Shown here piece after piece: positions 1-14,638 of a stretch of 64,000 nt of DNA. The translations under genes were made by a program, and so were the position numbers. The DNA is taken from positions 7,986,093-8,050,092 of the forward strand of contig JAQFVV010000031.1 of the NCBI GenBank assembly GCA_028023455.1. Direction: 5' to 3'. The stretch comes from Epiperipatus broadwayi. Its lineage: Eukaryota > Onychophora > Udeonychophora > Euonychophora > Peripatidae. Under the pieces are notes generated by a model, which saw only the letters and a list, made by a program, of their open reading frames with translations, was not told where the DNA came from and searched no databases. How positions within the stretch are numbered: position 1 is the stretch's first letter; each line of letters opens with the position of its first letter.

Positions 1-3000
1 ACAATTTAAAGTTGCAAATATTAATACTTGTTAAGTGCAATGTCAGTACATAATATTTATATAAGACTATAACCTTAGTATTTGCACCTTGTGTGCTTTT
101 TTTTTTTTCATTTTAAAGTGAAATTTTAATCCTTAATTTAAATGGATAAAAATATGACATATATTTATATGTATTACAAATTGACATGAGTTTATTATTG
201 GGTAATTATAGTTTTATAATGTATGTCCATTTAGTTATTATACTATTTATGATAATGTGAGGTATATTTATCATGGTATACACATTAAGTGGATTCTGTA
301 GAAAAACATCTAAGTAAAAGATTTTATTTTAAGAATAAAACATTTAAAGTTCTCTGAATTATTATTCCAACATAATAAAATGCATTATTTTATCCAGTGT
401 TTTATTATCCATATGATTGTGAATGATATGTATGAAAGTTGGTGTATAATTTTAGATAATTTATGAAATTTTTATCTTTGTTATTTTCATTCAATCATTA
501 TCTATTGGTTTGCATATAATGATAGACTGAATAGATGTGTTATTTTGCTTATGAATGGGTGTTCATGTTTATTTATTTATTCTCATTGGTATCAAATTCA
601 TACCTTGTGCAGTTATTAATTGGCATGCTGCTTGGAGATAGATATCAATTTAGGCATTTTATGTCATTTTTATTGATTTTGTATGTGTTAAGCCTCTTCA
701 TGAGGGAGATCATGGCTTTCTTGATTCAGCACTGCCAGGGTCAAGTTACCAGGTGTCCCTTCATAAGTCTTTCTGTGAGAGAGATCTTATTTCAGCACTG
801 CCAGGTCAAGTTACAGAGTATCTATTTATATATTTTTCATCCACTTTGCCTATAACTTAATACTAGTTTGTATTTTAATATGTGAAAATATTCTAAGGAA
901 TGTCCATCTGGAAGAATAATTTATTAACTCTACTACAATTTAATTTTAAATATATTAATATAATTATAAGTATTGAGTTCATCTATTTCCTCACCGTTTG
1001 ACTATTTTTGTATAATATTAAGGTATCTTTAGAATTCTATGAGAAATGCTATTCCACGATAATTTTTAAGCATTTGCTGTAATATGTTTCATGTCATACT
1101 AGTGGTCTGTGCATAGGAATATATGTGTATTATTTTATCCTTTGTACATAATAGTAAGAGAGATAATATCAAATAATGTGTGAGAACTTCTTGAGTAATA
1201 TAAATGTTTTTATTATAATTTTAGTTGGAATGTTTCAGAGGGAATATTTTAATTCAAAGTATAGCAATATTTCTGTTAGCACAATTTCTTAGATTAAAAT
1301 TAATGCATATTGTAACTATTTATTGTATTAAATATTGTTATTATCCTATAAATAAATATGTTTGCTATTTATTAAATATGTTTTTTTGTTTCTTTGCTAT
1401 TATTAAATATAATAGTCAAGCAGCGGGTTCGTTTCCCAGCTGATGCTATGACACATGAGAAAAAAAAATCTAATATAATAAGGATTTGTTATTCATTATT
1501 TTAAATAATATTTTTATCAACATCTATTTCCCAAATAATCTTACAATAAATTGAGGACTTTTGAGAGAAATATTATTCCCAAGCATTTCCGGAATGAATA
1601 TACATTCGCAACTATGTCTCTAACCAAAAGAAGTGACAAGAAACTTCATATTCTATTTCTTTTTACACCAAACATTTTACATATAAATATATTTTATCAA
1701 CATGTTGAGCTTATTTTTTAATACAATTATTGATATGTTGTTTTAAAATAATCAAGGATATACTTTTGATATTTTAAAAAAAAAATTCACATGCTATGTA
1801 TCTGATAATAATATTGCCAACCTTGGATAAAAATGTCATGCCACATGTTTGGGTGCTAAAATTGTAATAGTATAAAATGAACATGAGGAGGAGACTCTTC
1901 AATGATTCAAATTACAGTTGCCAAAATTTGAAGTGATATAAAAAATGGGAGAAGAAAAATAAAAGACTAATAGTATTTCCTAACTTTAAATATTGCATTT
2001 ATACTGATATAATCAAAAACATCGGAAAGGTTAACTCTTATTGAGGCTCTAAGTCTTTGAATAAGCTAAATCTAAAATAATGCAAAATAAGGAAAGATTT
2101 AACTAATCTTTATTATAATAACATACTGACATAGTAACTATTATAATCTATGGTAAAATAAATTGACCATATGGATTGTTTACTTTATATACCCCATAAA
2201 TCATGAAGTTGAAATTAAAGATAATGCTAATTGTATAATGCATATATGTAGTGAAATAGATATACTAACTAAGATTAATAATGCAGTTTTAGGTAAATAA
2301 ATGAAATATGAAATAGAACAAATGAGAGGAAGTTAGCAGGCTTTATTACTAAAATAAAGTGGAAAAATATTTAAAATGTATTAATATATTTACATTAGAA
2401 TACATTCATAAATAACTTCTTCATCACTGTGTGGAAAATTTATATTATATTCTAGAATAGAAAAAGATATTAAATTTAATAATTACATAAAATTATACTA
2501 CAATAATTGATCAACTAGTTGTTACACCAATGAATGTTTATAAAAATGTTAGATTAACTTTCAAACATTACCACACTATAATTTACATTACTTTGTTAAT
2601 TAGATCTTATATGTTAATGTTTATTATAAAACTACAAATTATAATTTCTCTATCTTCTAATTATTAATTTAAATGAAGCTCATATACCAGATTTAATAAA
2701 CAATAATGTTAATAACAATAGAAAATTAATGAATATATTATAAGAATTAAATTAAAATATAAAATATTGTGTTTGTTTGAACTAACAAGTGATGTTAGAC
2801 AAATATATTTATTCAAAACCAGAAGAAAATACCCATTTATATATTATTTTCAAATAAATAATATATAAATTATATGAAAAAATATCTTGCTAAAAGTTGC
2901 CTACTCAATATATAAGAACAAACAAGACAAGTTATTAAATAAAATCTATTACAATCATTGAATATGAATTTTAGAACTATTAAAATTTTATTTTGTTAAA

Positions 3001-4234
3001 TATGTATTCAATTATTCACTCCCACATAAATATACATTAAAAACCCTTTTAAAATAATAGTAACATTAAATCAAATAAGTACATATAATGAATTAGAAAT
3101 AAACCAAACAACCTATGATAATGATTAATCTTCATCACCAAGAGTTCCATTGCTCTTTAAGTTTCTTTGATTTCTTTTTTAATTCCCAAAAATCCATTAA
3201 GAAAATTCAATGTTTTTAATACAACAATCGAATAAAAATGAGTGTAGCATTTGAAGATTATTTATTAAATTGGTTATTGTTAATTCTTGTTAAGATATTA
3301 ATGCATATTATTTCTTTAAAATAATTATTATCACATTTGAAGTTATTATTATGTATCCTTATAAATTATAATTGTCTTGGCACAAATATAAAAATATAAA
3401 TGTGGGTAGATATTAATTTATATGGTTACACTTTATTAATATTTCAGTTATTATTTTTTTATTTGTTGAAACAGTTATTATTTTATCTTTTAGGGCATCA
3501 ATAATCCATAATAACTGGATATATGTAGATACATTTACAAATTTACAGTCAACGTTTTATTAACAATTTTAGTAAGAGAAAGGCTATATTTTTTCATATG
3601 CACCTTAAACGTTTTATAAAAGCAAAATGATGTAGTTTGACAATAGAGAGACCTCTAAAACCACAACCCCAGATGGAGACTTTATAAAAACAAGAGTGGC
3701 AATACACTTAACTCCATTATTTCCTTTCATAAATTAATCTATTTGAAATCTTGTGATTTTCAATGAATTAATATTAAAGTCTTTTAAATGGATATATAGA
3801 AACAAATGTAAATTGCAAGATTTGCATAATATAATTTGTGAAAAAATAGTAGACTAAAATGGGAAGAGAATAATATCTTCACACTCTCAAATCAAGAGGC
3901 TTCAGATTGTCCTATATAAATAAGAATTTATGATAAAGTTGAAATGGTCATTCTTAGCTTTATAAAGTCCCTATCTTGTGTTAAGGTTTTAGAGATTTCT
4001 CTGTAGTCAAAAACACTACATCATTTGAGTATTACAAACATTTAAGGGGTATGTGAAAAAGGTTAAAGCTGTTCCCTTTTGAATTACAAATTTCCTGTGC
4101 ATTTGATAAATAATCAGAACATTCTCTTAATGTTTTTATAACTTTTTATTCCACTAGCAAGTCAATATTGTTTTTAATTTTTAAAAATTTATTATTTTTT
4201 ATGTCGACTCTCATATACATATATTAGACATGTG

Positions 4235-4236
<2 letters not shown>
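1..4236. other. AT-rich sequence without recognised gene
   Basis: No convincing exon, ORF or full repeat was recognised here. A short direct duplication is visible around 709-820, where a block with CAGCACTGCCAGG recurs about 66 bp later. Around 1420-1445 a GGTTCGTTTCC string resembles a Pol III B box, but no tRNA fold goes with it. A slightly less AT-rich patch lies at 3640-3720 and is unidentified. Confidence 0.6.
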
Positions 4237-4286
<50 letters not shown>

Positions 4287-4318
4287 TATATATATATATA
4301 TATATATATAACTACAAC
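4237..4318. repeat. (TA)n microsatellite with hairpin end
   Basis: This is a pure TA tract that ends in a short inverted repeat: TGTAGTTA, then a TA core, then TAACTACA. It lies just outside the 3' end of the minus-strand Penelope-like copy, the same place where a TA tract follows the plus-strand copy at 12619. The family's 3' end may therefore be joined to TA repeats as part of its insertion habit. Confidence 0.85.
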
Positions 4319-4352
4319 CATTAAATGTCTATATTTTTAAATCATATAATAA

Positions 4353-4829
4353 TAATTCAAACAAATATATTTAATACAGTATTCAAAATTAAATAATATA
4401 TTCTTTACCAGAAGTACTTTCAATTGTTTCACTGACAATCTTTATCAACTGTTAATTCAAACATACAAAAAATAAAAACTTGCATTACCGATCATTCAAT
4501 CATTCAAATTACCCACAATGTTGTTGTCTTTATATTAGCCTATTGTCTATTCATCAAACCACCTCTATTCCTAGATATCATTATTGCCTCTTTAATTTTA
4601 CGTTTTTTACTACACCTTTCAATTTGAATAATTTTTACATCTCTGTTATTAAATTTAAAACCATAATTACATGTTTTATTATGATCAAATATAATTGATG
4701 GAGTATTCATATTTACGAAGATATATTTTCTTTCTGTACACGTTTATATAATGGCTTATGATCATTATATCGTTTTTGTAATGTACATTTGGATTCCCCT
4801 ATATATTTTATTCCACAACCACATTTCAA
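4353..4829 (-). pseudogene. PLE GIY-YIG 3' segment, separated by insertion
   Basis: This is the 3' part of a Penelope-like element on the minus strand. It is clearly homologous to 12140-12618 of the plus-strand copy, including the end of the coding region and about 150 bp of 3' UTR. It encodes the C-terminal half of a GIY-YIG endonuclease, the nuclease that opens target DNA for PLE reverse transcription. Reading on the minus strand, the sequence starts just after the VIYML segment of the plus copy. The upstream part continues at 9190 after a 4.25 kb insert, so this domain is cut off from its reverse transcriptase. The assignment rests on alignment by eye to the plus copy, which has a readable frame. 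Confidence 0.85.
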
Positions 4830-4831
4830 CA

Positions 4832-4864
<33 letters not shown>

Positions 4865-4900
4865 GTTGAAATCTGATTCTCATATATATATATATATATA

Positions 4901-4937
<37 letters not shown>
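4830..4937. repeat. Expanded (TA)n at an insertion junction
   Basis: TA tracts are interrupted by a short duplicate of the PLE junction text (ATGTTGAAATCTGATTCTC). They lie between the truncated PLE segment and the first base of repeat unit copy 1. The uninterrupted plus PLE has only a short TATATATA here, so the tract expanded after or during the insertion. Confidence 0.8.
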
Positions 4938-4940
<3 letters not shown>

Positions 4941-5869
4941 GCCCTTTTGTATGGGTCACCATTTAATTTTTGTGCTAATCTATTAAAAATTTTAAATTTA
5001 AGATATATTTGAATATGTGATGTTAATTTTGCTTATGGTAATATTTCAAGGGGTTTAATTAAGGCAATCTATGAGTATTTGATATGTGAAATTGTGCTGA
5101 TATAAAGAGAGACATTTTAAATGATGATGATTATAATATATAATTGGGAAAAATGGCCATAATCAATACTGCATTAATATATTTAATAAATAGGTATTTA
5201 AAGCTAAAAGTGTTTAAAAGACAAGTTAAAATTAAATGCATATATTTATTGTTGATAAAATAATATTATAAGAGAATATAAATATTATTAATTATTATAA
5301 GTACTTAAATAGAAGATTAATATTTGATTTTAATAATATTGGATAATTATTTTAAAATCTATTAGAATATCTTATTTATTTAAAAAATATTTATTTTAAA
5401 AAATGCAATTGTTAGTTTATTTTTAGACGATGACAAGCGTTTCTTGTGTTGTAGAGAACAGATGTTAATTAAATAAACACACACATGCTTGGAAGTTGTT
5501 TAATAAAGTTGCATAACTATTTTAAAAAAATCATGTTATAAAATTTATAAATAATACGTGAGCTATCACGAGATAAAATAAAGATAAATAAATGTAGAAT
5601 ATTAAATCTGATTTTAGAATATTGCTTTAAAAATATAACGTATAAAAAGACTTAGTGTATTTTAAATAATTTTATAAAAGTTAAAATTAAAATCAAGTAG
5701 GTAAAAATATTTTAAAGAGATATTTTATGGATTTAAATAAATGATAAAGATTATTTTAGAAATTTAATAATGTAATAAATATTAAATATTAAATAAGTCA
5801 TTATTTATTTTTAATTTTGTGTTGTTGGTAAATATGTAAATAAGCCAGCAAATTGATTGTTTAAATGTA

Positions 5870-5902
5870 CCAATCAAATGGGAAGTTTCTTCCGGTATAA
5901 AA
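5870..5902 (+). promoter_or_regulatory. CCAAT and TATAAAA promoter block, copy 1
   Basis: CCAATC is followed 26 bp later by a consensus TATAAAA. The same two motifs occur with the same 26 bp spacing in copy 3, at the equivalent place about 0.9 kb from the unit's start. That conservation argues for a real Pol II core promoter directing transcription into the unit. Function is inferred. Confidence 0.6.
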
Positions 5903-8283
5903 GCTCAGGTCAATTGTTAGGAGAGGACTCTGTGATTGATTTTTCAAGTTAATTGTGTTATTAAAATAGCTACATAAATTTTGTAGACGCTTTTAAAATC
6001 ATTTTTCAAAATTATAAGAGTGTCTTGTAAATAAGTTATAAAAGTTTTAAATGATAGACATGCAGTGTTAATTTAATTTTCCCTATCGATCGTCTCTATA
6101 TTAAGCTCAATTTACAAGCAAATAGTCATGGGAACATCATATATAGTGAAAATATATCGGAAACTTTATACTAAAAGTATGACAAACGCTGGATTAGTTC
6201 GGATAATTACGAGATGGAGAAAAGTAATATTTTGGACAGTATATAATTTTAAAAGCTAATTGCTATTGACTATTAGAAAATTAAATACTTTAAAGAATAA
6301 AATACTTCTTTATAAAGAAAGTATTTTGTAAGATATAAATTTAAATATATCTTAAGGAAAGATATTAAAAATAAAAGTAGTTTTTATAAATACTTGCCTT
6401 GCTAAGTCTTTATGTTTAAAAGACTGAATATTGACAATTTTGAAAGGCAAATAAATTGAAAATATAATTAGCTAAAAGTCTTAAGATAATAAAAAATTAT
6501 TATATTGAAATAATCTAAACGCTGGTTGTTTGGATGAAGAAACTTATTCTTACCTGGATATTTTGTTAAGAAATGCGCAAGTAATACATGGACGTTCCAG
6601 TTAATTTTAAAATAATTAAATGATAATTTTTCATAAATTATAAACTAATTCAAGAATAATAACTTTTAAATAATATTCTTTAAAGAACTGCATCCGGATC
6701 AGATAAACTATTTTAATTTTATTATATTTTTATAAAAGAACTGATTAACTTTTATTTTGGTTTTAAAAGAACGTTTTCGTTTTTCATAAACTTTTAAAAA
6801 AACACGTGATGGACCGGAAACAGGAAATGGTGTGCTAGTGAATATGTGCCTAGGATTAAAAAACTTTATGGTGAAAAGGAAACATCGCTGGAGTTACGTA
6901 ATATGAATTTTGTTTTATTTATCTAACATAAAATTTAAATATTATTAATCTATTAAAATAAGATAGGTACATTTTCTTAAAATAATAACTAAAAAATAAT
7001 ATAATGATTAATTGCATAAGTTTATTTTATAATTAATATAGCACAGAATATTTTAAGAATGATCGTGAGTATAAATGTGAATTATTTTATGAAGCTGTAA
7101 TTCCGAAGATTATTGGAAGATGGACTGTACATTAAATCATTATTGATGGTAAAAATTGTATAATAATAATAATTTTGATGTATTAATATGTTTTCTTTAG
7201 ATCAACCAAATATTGTGTTGTTTTGAATGAATGTATGATTATTTTAAAAATACACACACATTATATTGGCAGTGACAGTTTTATTTAAATATGCATAATT
7301 TGAATTTATGATATAAATACGATGCAACATTACATAAGAAGCTTAGAAATAATTATATGATTCTTTCGTAAATAAATTTTGATATTTTGTTTTATGTTAC
7401 AGTATTAGAATTATATTTGTTATTCATAAGTAATTATTTTTATTGCAAGTTAGGAAGAGTTTTAAAAGTCTATATTTTATTTTTTTTGTTTTATTGTAAA
7501 GATTAAATTAAGTTTTATGTAGAAGTTTATATTTGAGTTGGAAATTTACTGAATATAGAGGATGAAGTATCAATAGTATGGATAATTAGTATTTATTTAA
7601 ATTGGTGATTGTTTTCCCGGAAAGTTTAAATAAGTTTAAAAGGATGTTTTGTAGATAGAAAGTTATTAAGAAGGAGTAGAATAACACATAAAGTAAAGTA
7701 ATAATTTCACATAGAAAAGAATCATAGAATTTATCTAATATAATGCTTTATGAATTTGAAATTGATGAATAATTTAATTATTATTTTAATAGTACATATA
7801 TGTAATGCATATTTGGTAAAACATATAGCATAAATTGCATTAAATGAAATATAAAATTATAATCAGTTATTTATTATTACATTATAAAGATACATTAGTT
7901 TTATATTATGCTATTAGAGTAATGCTGATATTAAAGTGAACACATACTAGTACATGATGAAATAAGTAACAGTAATACTTAAGTGATGTAGCAATTTAAT
8001 TAGTAAAGTTTAACTGTTTACATATGCTACATAAATATTATTTACATAAATTTTTCTGTGTAATAATTGAAGTTCACTGATATTTATTTAAAGTCTAAGT
8101 TTTGAAAACATACTTCAATGTTATTAATACAGCATTTTAAAGGATGTATAATTACTTATTAGGAGTATGAGTTAATAACAGTGTAAACATCTTGTATTAT
8201 TATTTTCTTATTTTTATTTTCCTTTGTTTTTCTAATTTTGAACTGTAAATATTGTAAATAGATTCTTAATCAAAGTTAATGTA

Positions 8284-8318
8284 AATAAATTTGTTTAATT
8301 TGTTTTAAAAGTGTGTCG
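8284..8318 (+). terminator. Polyadenylation-like site, copy 1
   Basis: AATAAA is followed by a T-rich stretch containing TTTGTTTTAAAAG, then a GT-rich GTGTGTCGAG. This is the usual arrangement of a hexamer with a downstream GU element. The block is recognisably shared by copies 2 and 3, all about 0.9 kb before the 3' end of the unit. Confidence 0.55.
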
Positions 8319-8858
8319 AGTTCATTATTTTGCACCACAGCATTTGACAGCAGATAATTTGAAGAAACATAATATTTGCACAATGTGAATTTATTAATAT
8401 TATTTTAGAAATAAATATAATATTTTCCTGATTATCATTTATGAGAATTGATTGACATTATTACATTATATTACAATGGTCATAGAATAATTATAATGCA
8501 TAATATAAGAGTACAATATTATTTATTGCCACAGATTATTGAATTATAAGATTTTGATCTATTCCAAAATTAAGATGCTATATGAAAATAAAAGATATAC
8601 ATATGATTATTTATTTAATGATTGATGATATATCAGAAATAGATAAGATTAGGTTATACTCTAAGATTAGTATTATAATTATTAAAATAAGTTAGGTGTA
8701 TTTAGGTTTGATATAAAATCCCATATCATACTTATTTACATGAGTTATCATTACTTTAAGATAATTAGAAGAACCTGAGATTATTTAATTATATTTTAAA
8801 AATAAAAGTTAAGATTTATTTTTATTATTATTAAAGATAATTTATTTTATTTCAAAGC

Positions 8859-8952
8859 CATAAGAATGCTGTAGATGTAGTAATAAGATAGTAAGGAGGT
8901 AATAGTATTCTTATGCCATTGAGACAGTGTCTTGGAAGATATTGACTCAATG
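8859..8952 (+). other. Conserved tandem hairpins, copy 1
   Basis: Two adjacent stem-loops are visible. The first pairs CATAAGAATGCT (8859) with AGTATTCTTATG (8904). The second is compact: CATTGAG, an A, CAGTGTC, a 6-base loop, GATATTG, an A and CTCAATG. That makes two 7-bp helices, with G.U pairs allowed, around one A.A mismatch. Copies 2 and 3 have both hairpins in the same order. Copy 3 keeps pairing by compensatory change (CATTAAG with CTTAATG). The role is unknown; the hairpins lie downstream of the polyadenylation-like site. Confidence 0.75.
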
Positions 8953-9253
8953 TAAATCTACTTATTGCTTTGTAACTTTACTTCACAGTCTCATGATTTT
9001 GATAAATACTTAGTTAATTAGTACATACTATAGAACTATATTGATTTTAATAATTGATAATAAATTTAATTAGAATATGATATTATAAAAGTAAATTAAA
9101 GATAGATATGCAAATTTGAATTAAGCATTATAATTTAATTGAGCTAGTCGTATTTCAAACTATATTATATATCGAGAAGTAAGGGTACAATATATATAAC
9201 AGAACTTAATTCAAACTTAGAAATCTTGGCTTTAGAGTTATTTATCATATCAT

Positions 9254-10435
9254 TTATATTATTTGAAGAGAAAAAAAAATTATACACAAACCACTATAAA
9301 GTTTATTAATTAATTTAGCTTGTTGATTAGATATAAAAGGAATAGAAATCCATTTATCTCTTTTTAATTTATTTAATATTTTCTTATTATTACTTTTATT
9401 TTGATTATATTTTGTAATTGTATTATAAATAATATTCCTTCCATAACCAACATTCAACATATCAGTAATATATACATTAATATTTTCAATTTTATCACTA
9501 ATAAATTTGCACAAATAATCATTTCTAAACAAAAATGACTTCAAACCAGCTAATTTATGACCCATATGAACTTTAGAATTATATGGAATATAACCTCTAA
9601 TTTCCACAGGCTTTAAAATCATATTATAATCAAACACATTATTATTTCTTTTAATAAATATATCTAAAAGCTTTATAGACTCGTCCTTCTCTTCATTTAA
9701 CACCCATTTTACGTTATTAATCATATTTAACTCACTAAACAAATTAAGTATTATTTCATTATGTGCACATATAAATACATCGTCTACATATCTACAATAT
9801 ACTTTAATTCCTTTATATTTTATCTGAGATAATATCTTAACCTCATAACTAGAAATAAAAAAATTACAAATCTGTGATACCACCGGAAGACCCATCGGCC
9901 AACCATAATTCATTTTATAAAAACAATCATTAAACCTAACATATATATGATCATTTACAAATCTTAATATTTTAATAATAAAATTCTTAATATTATTATC
10001 TATAGATATTAAAAACAAAGCTCTTTCAATAATCTCTATTGATTTTATACGATTAATTGAACCATACATTTCAGATATGTCAAGTGTACACATGACATCA
10101 TTATTATCAATTTTTATATTTTTAATCCTATTAATAAAATCAAATGATGACGAAATCGTATAATCTCCAAATCCAAGCACACCTTGCATTATTTTTTCAA
10201 TATATCTACAAGCATTATAATAAAAAACACCCCCAAAATCAAGAATTACTCTTAATGGATAACAATTTTTATGCAATTTTATATTTGCAAAGATTCTTGG
10301 AAACACTGCAGACGACGTATATAAACTGTAATATGTCTTTGCATCAATAACTTTTTTCTTTTTAGCAGTCATTAAAATGTCATTAATAAATTCCATTCTA
10401 TATAAATCAATATTATTTAATTCACTTTTTTTCAA
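9254..10435 (-). CDS. PLE reverse transcriptase ORF (393 aa)
   Basis: This is the longest open frame in the window. It is the reverse transcriptase core of a Penelope-like element, which copies its RNA at a nicked chromosomal target. Visible motifs are PRIFANIKLHKNCYPLRVI (residues 46-64), a motif A Asp in DISEMYGSI (119-127), motif B as GWPMGLPVVSQIC (178-190), the catalytic RYVDD (215-219), and a motif D-like LLDIFIK. The polymerase carboxylates are intact. In motif B the usual GSPMG reads GWPMG, while the plus copy at 11075 keeps Ser. The frame ends shortly before the GIY-YIG domain. That domain is separated by a 4.25 kb insertion, so the element can no longer encode a joined protein. The upstream N-terminal region is in other frames. 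Confidence 0.85.
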   Translation of the reverse strand: MKKSELNNIDLYRMEFINDILMTAKKKKVIDAKTYYSLYTSSAVFPRIFANIKLHKNCYPLRVILDFGGVFYYNACRYIEKIMQGVLGFGDYTISSSFDFINRIKNIKIDNNDVMCTLDISEMYGSINRIKSIEIIERALFLISIDNNIKNFIIKILRFVNDHIYVRFNDCFYKMNYGWPMGLPVVSQICNFFISSYEVKILSQIKYKGIKVYCRYVDDVFICAHNEIILNLFSELNMINNVKWVLNEEKDESIKLLDIFIKRNNNVFDYNMILKPVEIRGYIPYNSKVHMGHKLAGLKSFLFRNDYLCKFISDKIENINVYITDMLNVGYGRNIIYNTITKYNQNKSNNKKILNKLKRDKWISIPFISNQQAKLINKLYSGLCIIFFSLQII

Positions 10436-11074
10436 AACAAAGCTTCTTCATCTGATACATAATTTTCATATTATATTCATCCTCTTTCATTAGGCATATC
10501 CGTAACCCTTTGTCCTCTTTTAAACAAATTAATTTATTACTTTTTAAAAAAAAATTAAATTTATAAATTTGTTTTAACCAAACATTATCATTTTGCTTAA
10601 AAATGTTTTATTTTTTATTTCATTAATTATTTTATTCTTATCATTTAAATCACAATTTATAACACCAAACAAATATTCAATCGCTGCATTTAATTCAATA
10701 CTAGAATCTTTCCAACCTCCACCGACATATTTAGATCCAAACTTTAAAATATAACGCTGATTAAAATTCAAATCAACTCCAGAGATATTCACATAGTTCT
10801 GATCACTAAAATTTCTTGGAAACTTTTTATTATACAAATGTTCAATTTTCCTATTAAATTTATCCATCATTATTATTAAAACGTATTTGACAAATCTTTT
10901 TATATTCATATAAATAATCAATATTATTAACGTAAATAAAATGATTTAATGTTCTTAAATACTTTCTATTATAAAACAGCAAATACTTACATTGGTCAAT
11001 TATATTACGAAGTATTATATTTTTTAGATCATCCATAGATCTAAAACTCAATTTACATAACTTATTTATTTTAA
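10436..11074 (-). pseudogene. PLE N-terminal region, frameshifted
   Basis: This minus-strand sequence upstream of the reverse transcriptase frame is open in two overlapping frames: about 83 aa starting near 11111 and 115 aa from 10921. A gap with stops separates them from the RT frame at 10435. It probably encoded the poorly conserved N-terminal part of the PLE protein and is broken by at least two frameshifts. The region ends where it meets the 5'-truncated plus-strand copy head to head at about 11075. The first ORF's first codons already lie in the plus copy's sequence, so its true start is unknown. Confidence 0.6.

Positions 11075-13721
<2,647 letters not shown>

Positions 13722-13785
<64 letters not shown>
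13722..13785. repeat. (TA)n microsatellite before copy 2
   Basis: A pure TA tract abuts the TGTGCCC start of repeat unit copy 2. All three copies of the unit have TA tract on their 5' side. Confidence 0.95.
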
Positions 13786-13788
<3 letters not shown>

Positions 13789-14617
13789 GCCCTTATCTAT
13801 AGGTCATAATAAGGTAGAATGGTCAATTGCTAAAAAAAATTTTAAATTTTAAGATATGTTTGTATGATATATGAATAATAGTAGGACAATTAGATTTTAT
13901 AGTACAATTTAAGGCTGAAAAATACCTGGTATGTAAAAGTGTAATGGATCATTTTAAAAAAACAGTTAAATAAAGCTTAATTATATTTTTGCTTATGGTT
14001 GTAAAAGCTGGCCATATAAAATAACACAGCTATAAATAGTTAAAAATATATTAATAATTCGAGTATGATATTTTAAAACTAATAAATTAAATAAATGCTA
14101 TATGTAGTGTTATAATTATATTTAATAGTCAAAATTAATAGAGTATATTTTGAGATAAACTTTATGATGGTGAGAATTATATTTGGTTCTACATTTTTAA
14201 ATTATTTTTCCAAATTTTTATCTAATTATTTTTATATAATATAATATATCAGTTTTGGTAATTTAGACCGAGACGTAAATTAAAAAAAAAAAAAAATCAT
14301 CTGATAAAGTTAGTAATCATGTGACTGTATATTATATACCTTCACACACATGCTTGTTAGAATATAATAATAAAGTTTGTGAATTATAAAACTAAATGTA
14401 ATTGCTATCTATCGTTAAAGTAAAAGTTGAAATATTAAATGTTATTTTAATAATTGTTTTAAAGTTTAAATGATTTTGATAAAACTATAATTGAGTTTAA
14501 AAATACTATTCTAAGTAATATTTTAAAACATGATGTAATAAATTCTTTATTTTAAAAAATTTAATCTATTATAAAACTAAAAATGTGTAAATTTGTTCAC
14601 GCTAAAAAGGTCATTAA

Positions 14618-14638
14618 CCAATCAACGGAGGTATTTAG
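14618..14638 (+). promoter_or_regulatory. CCAAT and decayed TATA block, copy 2
   Basis: CCAATC is followed by GGTATTTAG, where copies 1 and 3 have GGTATAAAA. The spacing is shorter than in the other two copies (14 versus 26 bp). This is probably a degenerated promoter. Confidence 0.4.

Larger units (their letters stand above)
4938..9189 (+). mobile_element. 4.25 kb LTR-like unit, copy 1
   Basis: This is the first of three diverged copies of a large repeat (others at 13786 and 49469). It starts TGTGCCCTTTTG and ends AAGGGTACA, giving a TG...CA unit whose ends form a short inverted repeat. It carries a CCAAT/TATA block about 0.95 kb in, an AATAAA plus GT-rich site about 0.9 kb before the end, and two conserved hairpins. 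No ORF of useful length is present and no internal direct repeats were seen, so this is a single unit rather than a full LTR-internal-LTR element. It interrupts a Penelope-like element: PLE text continues on both sides, broken at a TATATA site. It could be a giant solo LTR or a non-autonomous TIR element; the sequence alone does not decide. Confidence 0.75.

Noticed and set aside
1415-1460. tRNA-like string GGTTCGTTTCC
   Set aside because: No acceptor stem, anticodon arm or A box at proper distance.
4765-4962. Open frames made of Tyr-Ile repeats (also 18413, 41222, 54092)
   Set aside because: They are translations of (TA)n microsatellites with no coding evidence.
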